This document shows, one piece after another, positions 1-5,416 of a stretch of 5,416 nt of DNA. The stretch lies in assembly GCA_020048595.1 (NCBI GenBank), contig JAIFMH010000018.1:1-5416 (forward strand), read 5' to 3'. The notes under the pieces are model-generated. The model saw nothing but the letters and a program-made list of their open reading frames with translations, had not been told where the DNA came from and ran no database searches. A program made the translations under genes and the position numbers. Every line of letters starts with the position of its first letter. The first letter of the stretch is position 1. This DNA is from Bacteroidota bacterium. Lineage in GTDB: Bacteria; Bacteroidota; Bacteroidia; Bacteroidales; UBA4417.

Positions 1-50
1 GAATAAATTGCCAGGATACTAATCAACAAAAGAGGGAATATCTTCTTCAT
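1..50 (-). CDS. Start of a downstream exported protein (3' part beyond window)
   Basis: Only the first 16 codons of this frame are present: MKKIFPLLLISILAIY, then the first two bases of a serine codon at the window edge. The Lys-Lys start followed by an unbroken hydrophobic run is the n- and h-region of a signal peptide or a lipoprotein signal, so the product is probably exported. An alternative ATG in the same frame at 72-74 would add eight residues (MIGVKRNV) and start two bases after the upstream stop codon; the ATG at 48-50 is preferred because it gives the usual MKK start and is preceded by an A/G-rich stretch (TTAAAAGAAACG on the coding strand) of the sort seen before Bacteroidota starts. 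The close spacing to the amide hydrolase gene suggests it is the next gene of the same operon. Family and function cannot be determined from so few residues. Confidence 0.6.
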   Translation of the reverse strand, partial: MKKIFPLLLISILAIY

Positions 51-76
51 AACGTTTCTTTTAACACCGATCATTT

Positions 77-1291
77 TTAAATGCCAAACAGACTCTGGTA
101 GGAACCAATAACTTTCTGATCCAGCCAATCGTAAAATAAGCCCAGTTCTTTAGTATCCAGATTTTTCGGACGCCAGGATTCCATTTTAGCTTTGGTCTGT
201 TTGATGATTTCCTTATCCACAGGTTCAATAAGTTGCCGAACGCCGGTTTTTTCTGCGTTGGCCACTTTGGTGAGATTGATATAGTATTTCCCTGAACCTC
301 TCCGGATAGGAACCATTACTTTTTTGAGCAACAACGCCTTATCGCATACCGGGGCATTTTCACCTGCAGCTGCCGTAACCACTTTGGGCAGCGTTCCGTT
401 CTTATCAAGTAATACCGGAACAACAATTGACGAGAGCGGAAATCCAACCCTTGACCACATAATTGTATATTCAGGATTCTCTTTCGGAATAACGCCCTGG
501 ATTACTACGGAAGAAACACTGCTGTAACGGTTTATGCAATCCTGGTTGTACATAAAATGCGATTGCTGACTGCTTTGTGTCAAAGCTTCTGACACACTTT
601 CGCCGGTTAGTGAGTTTTCAAGCGAAGTCATCATGGTATTAATGATATAGTCAACACTCAGATTCTGCTGTGCAGAGGCCTGGTAGAATAATTGCTCAGC
701 GGTTTCGTAACGGATATAGCCGGCTCCCTTAGATGGCTCACCGGCAAAGCTGTAATTGGTGTGTATTATATAACCATGAGGGGCGAGAAGCTTATCGTTG
801 ACATCCAATTTAGTGTAATTAAAATTATCTGTTTCAAAATATGCAGCGCCGCCAAAAGCATCAATCACGCCAAAATTAGCTTCAACACCCATTGGTTTGG
901 GGTATGTACGGATAAAGGCTTCAAATTCATCAACAGTGGCGCACGAAAGAAGTGCTTTTTTCATAAAAGAGCCTTCCTGTTCCGAGAAGCTGGTAGTATC
1001 ATCCCCTTTAAGGTTATAGGAAGCTGAATTCATAATAGCAAATCCGGCATTATTGAATCCAATCCAGATATTTTCAGGCTCGCTGTCGTCGGAATCAATT
1101 AATGCAATGGCATGGTATTTTTCTCCTTTCAGATGAACGATTTTGTTGTTAAAAGCATCACTGTCGCGTTGTTTCCAGAGTAAGGGTCTACCGTCGTTGG
1201 TGAATTTCCCGGATATAATTACGGTTGTGCATGCAAATCCGGCATTTACAGCGTAAAGTATAAGGATTATGAAGGTTAGTATATGTTTCAT
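77..1291 (-). CDS. Secreted Ntn-type amide hydrolase (linear amide C-N hydrolase / C45-C59-C69-like)
   Basis: Predicted exported N-terminal-nucleophile hydrolase that would cleave a non-peptide or terminal amide bond. It has 404 residues. Residues 1-20 are a signal peptide (MKHILTFIILILYAVNAGFA), and cleavage after Ala20 would leave Cys21 as the new N-terminus. CTTVIISGK (21-29), DGRPLLWKQRDSD (33-45) with Arg42-Asp43, GFNNAGFAIMN (78-88), ANFGVIDAFGGAAYFETD (138-155), HTNYSF (177-182, Asn179) and MWSRVGFPLSSIVVPV (278-293) match the pattern of clan PB enzymes: nucleophilic Cys, an early Arg/Asp pair and a mid-protein Asn of the oxyanion/substrate site. The family includes bile salt hydrolase/penicillin V acylase (C59), isopenicillin N acyltransferase-like enzymes (C45) and C69 dipeptidases; the overall pattern seems closest to the secreted C45/carcinine-hydrolase-like group, but this is from memory of motifs. 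The C-terminal 50 residues look helical and charged. The gene starts 21 bases after the SusD stop, so it is likely in the same operon, and its substrate may be what the SusC/SusD pair handles. A lipoprotein reading of Cys21 is less likely because GFAC is a poor lipobox. Confidence 0.85.
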   Translation of the reverse strand: MKHILTFIILILYAVNAGFACTTVIISGKFTNDGRPLLWKQRDSDAFNNKIVHLKGEKYHAIALIDSDDSEPENIWIGFNNAGFAIMNSASYNLKGDDTTSFSEQEGSFMKKALLSCATVDEFEAFIRTYPKPMGVEANFGVIDAFGGAAYFETDNFNYTKLDVNDKLLAPHGYIIHTNYSFAGEPSKGAGYIRYETAEQLFYQASAQQNLSVDYIINTMMTSLENSLTGESVSEALTQSSQQSHFMYNQDCINRYSSVSSVVIQGVIPKENPEYTIMWSRVGFPLSSIVVPVLLDKNGTLPKVVTAAAGENAPVCDKALLLKKVMVPIRRGSGKYYINLTKVANAEKTGVRQLIEPVDKEIIKQTKAKMESWRPKNLDTKELGLFYDWLDQKVIGSYQSLFGI

Positions 1292-1312
1292 GTTTCTGCA
1301 GTTTTAGACTAT

Positions 1313-2734
1313 TTATTGATAGAATGGATTTTGTACCAGTAATGAATTGATTTCCATTTCCTGCTGGGGAATCGGCAAAATGAGGTTTCCTGCATCGTAG
1401 GACAGGTCGCCAATGTTCATTTGCCAGCGTTTCAGGTCATGAAGCCTGAAGCCTTCCCAGCATAGCTCCCGGTAGCGCTCAGTCCTGATCTGATCGAGTG
1501 TAACCGGTTCTTCATACAATGAGGCTCCCGCCCTGTACCGTAACAGATTTATGTCGATAGTGGGACTATTTGTTCCTGCAATCTGGCCACCAGCCTGTAA
1601 AATCATGAAATTCGACTCTGCTCTTATGAGAATTATTTCAGCCAGCCTGATCATAGGAATAGCTGCATAATAATTGGCATATTTAAACGTATTGATACCT
1701 CCGCTCCTTATGGTTCCAACACCAATATAATACATGCTGTCGATGTTTTCCCATGTATAGCTCGGCTGAGTGTTCAGCTTGATCTGACCACGGAGGTCGC
1801 CGGGTTCGAAAATATCAAAAAAGGATGGTCCCATCTGGTAATCGCCCCTGCCCATTCCATTGAGACTGGCATAGCGTTCGGTAAGCCAGATGGTATTACT
1901 GGTAAGGTTATTCTGGAGGTCAAAAATATCTTCTACGGAGTTTGAAGCGTTATTAAAACACTGTTTGGGAGAAGCCACCAGGTGGTATTTACCTGATTCT
2001 ATTACACTATTCGCTTCGGCAGCAGCTTCTGCATATTTGCCCTGCTGCAGATAAACTCTCGCCAGCAATGAGCCTGCTGCATATTTATCCACCCAGAATC
2101 CATTGCTCTCAGGCAAAAGGCTTTTGGCCAGAAGCAGATCAGCGATTACCTGTACATAACATTCTTCCACCGTATTCCGGGCAACCGGAATTGCCTGGCT
2201 GGCTTGTGTGGTTGGTGTTAATACCAGCGGAACTCCAGGCTGCCTGTTTTCCTGCCCGCTTACGTAGGGCAGGCCCCAGAGACGGGTCATTTCAAAGTAG
2301 GTCCATGCGCGCAGAAACAACGCTTCGCCCTTTACCTGGTTGCGATCCTGTTCTTCAATTACATCAATTACTCCCAAAACATTGTTTACCGTATTGATCA
2401 GGTGATAGGAATCAATCCACGAACTGGCGATGTATGAATTATTAACTGTAATTGTTTTCGTTATAATTTCAAGCGGTTCACGGTTCGAACCTACATGCTG
2501 AAGATCGCCGGTAGAAGCCAGCAATTCGGAATACTCATTAAACTGGCTTCCCATAGTCCAGCGCGAACGGGCATAAACATAAGCGCCTACCAGTGTAGCT
2601 TTGATATTTTCGGGAGTTGAGAGTGCAATGTCGGCATTCATCGACTGTTGCGGCTCAATATCCAGGTTTTTGTCGCAGGAAGAGATGAACAGCGTTGCAA
2701 AAATTGTGAGTATTAGTATAGATAAGGATTTCAT
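1313..2734 (-). CDS. SusD/RagB-family surface ligand-binding lipoprotein
   Basis: Surface-exposed lipoprotein that caps the SusC barrel and binds the ligand to be imported. It has 473 residues, a little short for a family often near 500-600. Residues 1-19 form a lipoprotein signal peptide ending in the lipobox ISSC, with Cys20 as the lipidated residue. CDKNLDIEP (20-28) is the classic SusD start (Cys, then LDxxP), and the acidic/basic residues after the Cys fit export to the cell surface. Family motifs follow in order: ENIKATLVGAY (42-52), GEALFLRAWTYFEMTRLWG (136-154), a TPR-like pair of helices around DKYAAGSLLARVYLQQGKYA (216-235), IRLAEIILIRAES (362-374), ERYRELCWEGFRLHDLKRW (419-437) and the C-terminal LPIPQQEMEIN...QNPFYQ. 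The ATG at 2734 is chosen because it gives the signal peptide directly; it is preceded by an A-rich stretch (TAAAAATTAAGC on the coding strand) rather than a Shine-Dalgarno site, as usual in Bacteroidota. It sits 39 bases after the transporter and is surely cotranscribed with it. Ligand unknown. Confidence 0.97.
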   Translation of the reverse strand: MKSLSILILTIFATLFISSCDKNLDIEPQQSMNADIALSTPENIKATLVGAYVYARSRWTMGSQFNEYSELLASTGDLQHVGSNREPLEIITKTITVNNSYIASSWIDSYHLINTVNNVLGVIDVIEEQDRNQVKGEALFLRAWTYFEMTRLWGLPYVSGQENRQPGVPLVLTPTTQASQAIPVARNTVEECYVQVIADLLLAKSLLPESNGFWVDKYAAGSLLARVYLQQGKYAEAAAEANSVIESGKYHLVASPKQCFNNASNSVEDIFDLQNNLTSNTIWLTERYASLNGMGRGDYQMGPSFFDIFEPGDLRGQIKLNTQPSYTWENIDSMYYIGVGTIRSGGINTFKYANYYAAIPMIRLAEIILIRAESNFMILQAGGQIAGTNSPTIDINLLRYRAGASLYEEPVTLDQIRTERYRELCWEGFRLHDLKRWQMNIGDLSYDAGNLILPIPQQEMEINSLLVQNPFYQ

Positions 2735-2773
2735 AAAGCTTAATTTTTAGGTGTTGTTGATTGAAATGAACAG

Positions 2774-5416
2774 TTAGAAATTCACTTCTATTCCACAAAT
2801 AAGTGAGCGCATCTGGGGCGCGGTAAAGAAGTCAACGCCCATCGACACATTATTTGCCTGGGTGGATGCTCCGGCACTGAGGCTGTTCACTTCCGGATCA
2901 AAACCCGGATATTTGGTAAATGTCAGCAGGTTTTGCCCTGAAACATAGATACGCACTTTATCGAAATTTATCTTCTGGGTGACACGTGCCGGCAGGTTGT
3001 AACCAAATGCTACATTCCGGACCCGCAGGAAAGAGCCATCTTCCAGATAACGAGTAGAGTGCTGCGAACCGTTCCTTGAATCGAACCGGGCCTGGGGCAC
3101 ATCAGTGATATCGCCTGGTTTCTGCCATCGATTCAACTGTGATGTTGACTGGTTGTCCCACGATTCGGCATTAGCCGAAAGATAGCGGTCAGCGCTCATA
3201 TAGATTTTATTCCCGTAAACAAAACTCATTAAAATATTCAGGTCGAACTGGTAGTATGTGAAAATATTGGTCAGGCCGCCGATAAAATCCGGGTTCGGAG
3301 AGCCTGCAACCACTGTTTTTGCCTCATTGTAATTATTGGTTGTAAGTCCACTGCCATCATTCTTATAAAATAGTGCATCACCTGTCATAGGATGAACTCC
3401 GGCATATTCAGCCATCTTAAAAACACCAATCTCCTCCCCTTCAATCACATAGTTTACTCCATAAGCAATCTCAGGACCATCAATACTCAAAACTTTATTT
3501 TTATTGAACGCTATATTAAATTCTGTTGTCCATTTAAGAGCACGTGTTGTATTATGCGATTTCAGTGAAAACTCAATGCCCCTGTTTTCGAGACTTCCAA
3601 CGTTCATAATTACTTCTGTATAACCGCTTGTTGCCGGCAGTGAGCGATACAGCAACATATCGGTAGTCTTTTTATGATACAAATCAACCTGCCCGCTTAT
3701 ACGGTCTTTAAACAAACCAAAGTCGAGACCCAGATCCAGCTGTGTGGTTTCTTCCCAGCTAAGTCCCGGATTTTGCAGTTGCGAAGGTGTAAGGCCGGTT
3801 ACTCCTACATAATTAACTCCGTCATACAATCCCAGTGCAGCATAGTTTCCAATCTCTGAGTTGCCTGTTTTCCCGATGCTAAACCTGAGCTTCATAAAGC
3901 TGATGGATTTGGATGTTTTCAGGAATTGTTCCTCCGACATAATCCAGCCCATGGAAGCAGCAGGAAAGAAACCATAGCGGTTGTCGTTTCCGAAACGGGA
4001 AGCACCATCCAGCCTGCCACTTAGTGAAAGCAGGTATTTTTCGTTGAGTTTGTAGTTGGCGCGTGTAAAATAACTCAGGTAACTGTTTCCATAGCCCCAG
4101 CCTGTATAATCGGTAATTTCGGCTGCACTCGACATATTTTTGAAATCATCGGAAATAAAACCGCGTCCCTCCATCGAAGTGCCGCTGGAACTGGAATTCT
4201 GGAACGACATGCCGGCAACCACATTCAGTGTATGGACATCTTTCCATGTTTTATCAAAGGAGAAGTAATTATTGGTATTGTAATTATAAACACTTACTTC
4301 GCGATTGATACTTAAGCCACCGGGCTTGCCCCAGTTGGTGTAACGTCCGTAATAATTTTTTTCATGCTGGGTAAGAATATCAGTACCAAATTCAGAGCGG
4401 AAGGAAACCCAGTCTGTAAATTTAATTTGTCCGTATAAATTTACAAAAGCCCTGAAAACCTGTGTTTTGTTTTGTGCGTCCCTATAGTCGATAAGGCTGT
4501 TATAGTACACTGTTTTCGTATTGTATTCGCCGGTTGCCGGATCAATAACTGACTGTGCCGAAGGAATTGCCACCATTTGTATTGGATTGGCAAAAGCGTT
4601 GTCTTCCACAATCCGGTCGAGTGTGGTTTGTACCAGGTTCATATTTATACCAAAAGATATGTGCTTCGAAGCTTCCTGATCGAGGTTAAGCCTGCCGCTT
4701 ATTTTCTGAATGTTATTACCGATAAGTATCCCATCCTGGTTGTCGTAAGTAATTCCTGTGTAGAAGCGGGTTTTCTCGGTACCACCGGTAGCTGAAAGAT
4801 TTATCTTCTGGAGTAATCCTTTCTGAAAGGCTTCGTTCTGCCAATCTGTATCTGTTCCATCGCGCCATCCGGGAATATACACATCTTTAAGCTCATCCGG
4901 AGTTTTCCAGCCCCATATCAGGCCATTATCATCCACGGAATTATTCAGCGATTCATCCATCAGTTCAAGGTATTCGGCCCTGTTGCACCAGTCGCGCAAA
5001 TGACTTGGCTGATTTACCCCAAATACATAATTGAGCGCATAATTCGTTTTCCCGCTTTTCCCTTTCTTCGTTGTGATAAGTACTACTCCGTTTGAAGCCC
5101 TTGAGCCGTAAATTGCTGCGGCAGAAGCATCTTTCAATACCTGTATGGATTCAATATCATTGAAGTTAATATCTGTAAGCGGATTTGTAGGCTGGTTACT
5201 CAAATCGCCCTGGTTTTCGGTTGTGATGGGTACGCCATCAACCACATACAAGGGTTGATTGCTTGCTGATACGGACGAAGAGCCACGAATACGCATCATA
5301 ATTGCTTCTCCCAGTTTGCCGCTGCTCTGCTGAACCTGCACCCCTGCTGTCTGCCCCTGAAGCACAGTTTCAAATCCCGGAGCAGTAAAACTTTTAAGTT
5401 CACTAACATCAACTTT
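2774..5416 (-). CDS. SusC/RagA-family TonB-linked outer membrane transporter (5' end beyond window)
   Basis: Outer-membrane TonB-dependent transporter that works as a complex with its SusD partner to import a bound ligand into the periplasm. The frame is open to the right edge, giving 880 visible residues and a TAA stop; family members usually have about 1000-1100. The missing part would hold the signal peptide, the carboxypeptidase-like N-terminal domain and the TonB box. Visible residues 1-17 (KVDVSELKSFTAPGFET) continue straight into the plug, so the GTG at 5363-5365 is an internal valine codon, not the start. Plug signatures are clear: LQGQTAGVQVQQSSG near residues 19-33, MRIRGSSSVSASNQPLYVVDGVP ending near 63 (split here: MRIRGSSS, then PLYVVDGVP), SIQVLKDASAAAIYGSRA near 90-107, and NGVVLITTKKGKSG after it. 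The remainder is a beta-barrel rich in aromatic, Asn and Gly residues, with the late motif GFDPEVNSLS and a terminal phenylalanine (GIEVNF), typical of a BAM-inserted barrel. It lies 39 bases upstream of the SusD gene. Family assignment is very firm; substrate (glycan, peptide or other) cannot be told. Confidence 0.97.
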   Translation of the reverse strand, partial: KVDVSELKSFTAPGFETVLQGQTAGVQVQQSSGKLGEAIMMRIRGSSSVSASNQPLYVVDGVPITTENQGDLSNQPTNPLTDINFNDIESIQVLKDASAAAIYGSRASNGVVLITTKKGKSGKTNYALNYVFGVNQPSHLRDWCNRAEYLELMDESLNNSVDDNGLIWGWKTPDELKDVYIPGWRDGTDTDWQNEAFQKGLLQKINLSATGGTEKTRFYTGITYDNQDGILIGNNIQKISGRLNLDQEASKHISFGINMNLVQTTLDRIVEDNAFANPIQMVAIPSAQSVIDPATGEYNTKTVYYNSLIDYRDAQNKTQVFRAFVNLYGQIKFTDWVSFRSEFGTDILTQHEKNYYGRYTNWGKPGGLSINREVSVYNYNTNNYFSFDKTWKDVHTLNVVAGMSFQNSSSSGTSMEGRGFISDDFKNMSSAAEITDYTGWGYGNSYLSYFTRANYKLNEKYLLSLSGRLDGASRFGNDNRYGFFPAASMGWIMSEEQFLKTSKSISFMKLRFSIGKTGNSEIGNYAALGLYDGVNYVGVTGLTPSQLQNPGLSWEETTQLDLGLDFGLFKDRISGQVDLYHKKTTDMLLYRSLPATSGYTEVIMNVGSLENRGIEFSLKSHNTTRALKWTTEFNIAFNKNKVLSIDGPEIAYGVNYVIEGEEIGVFKMAEYAGVHPMTGDALFYKNDGSGLTTNNYNEAKTVVAGSPNPDFIGGLTNIFTYYQFDLNILMSFVYGNKIYMSADRYLSANAESWDNQSTSQLNRWQKPGDITDVPQARFDSRNGSQHSTRYLEDGSFLRVRNVAFGYNLPARVTQKINFDKVRIYVSGQNLLTFTKYPGFDPEVNSLSAGASTQANNVSMGVDFFTAPQMRSLICGIEVNF

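Larger units (their letters stand above)
1..5416 (-). other. Probable SusC-SusD-amidase operon, open at both ends
   Basis: Four same-strand genes are separated by 39, 21 and 26 or fewer bases, in the order transporter, surface lipoprotein, amide hydrolase, unknown exported protein. I see no GC-rich hairpin followed by a T-run in any of the three spacers (2735-2773, 1292-1312, 51-76), and no convincing Bacteroidota promoter (TTTG / TAnnTTTG pattern) in them. The promoter and any regulator (ECF sigma/anti-sigma pair, hybrid two-component protein or SusR-like activator, as usual for such loci) would lie to the right of the window. Cotranscription is an inference from spacing. Confidence 0.75.

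Noticed and set aside
324..527. Short plus-strand open frame, with similar ones at 3674-3859 and 4577-4795
   Set aside because: All are antisense inside genes with strong family motifs and have no independent start signal or recognisable product.
692..1027. Open frame of 111 codons on the plus strand
   Set aside because: It lies wholly antisense to the amide hydrolase gene, whose frame is supported by family motifs, and its translation resembles no known domain.
1229..1231. Cys21 of the hydrolase as a lipoprotein lipidation site
   Set aside because: The preceding residues are G-F-A, lacking the Leu/Val/Ile expected at -3 of a lipobox, and the cysteine fits the Ntn nucleophile followed by TT.
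2068..2397. Open frame of 109 codons on the plus strand
   Set aside because: It is antisense to the well-supported SusD gene; the Pro/Leu/Arg-rich translation is typical of a shadow frame.
2735..2773. Possible terminator, promoter or attenuator between the SusC and SusD genes
   Set aside because: The 39-base spacer is AT-rich with no stem-loop beyond a short AAGCTT palindrome and no T-run after a hairpin; no TAnnTTTG-type promoter element was found.
5363..5365. GTG as the start codon of the SusC-like gene
   Set aside because: The frame stays open to the window edge with plausible plug sequence (SFTAPGFETVLQGQTAGV), and a start here would remove the signal peptide, the N-terminal domain and the beginning of the plug.

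Overview
The window is a piece of a Bacteroidota genome, probably Bacteroidales or a related gut or sediment lineage. The evidence is a SusC/RagA-type TonB-dependent transporter followed directly by a SusD/RagB-type surface lipoprotein, a pair essentially confined to this phylum. The A-rich translation start regions without clear Shine-Dalgarno sequences and the moderate GC content also fit. Nothing here fixes the genus.

All genes lie on the minus strand, so the window reads from right to left. From 5416 to 2774 is the SusC-like transporter, with its N-terminus beyond the right edge. After 39 bases comes the SusD-like lipoprotein (2734-1313). After another 21 bases comes a secreted Ntn-type amide hydrolase of the choloylglycine hydrolase/acyltransferase/C69-like superfamily (1291-77). 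After 26 bases or fewer a fourth gene begins (50 or 74 to the left edge), of which only a signal-peptide-like start is visible. Gaps are short, no terminator-like hairpin is evident between genes, and there is no stretch of 300 bases without a gene. The layout is best read as one operon that continues past both edges.

Inferred working model: SusD captures a ligand at the cell surface, SusC imports it through the outer membrane using TonB energy, and the exported hydrolase cleaves an amide bond in the ligand or a related compound. No glycoside hydrolase, polysaccharide lyase, sulfatase or regulator is visible, so calling this a polysaccharide utilisation locus is not justified from the window alone. 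The only enzyme seen points to an amide-linked substrate (peptide, N-acyl amino acid, bile-acid or beta-lactam-like amide), but the substrate cannot be read from the sequence. I found no RNA genes, mobile elements, CRISPR arrays, long repeats or convincing promoters. On this evidence it is a fairly ordinary SusCD locus with a somewhat unusual enzyme partner, not a clearly new system.
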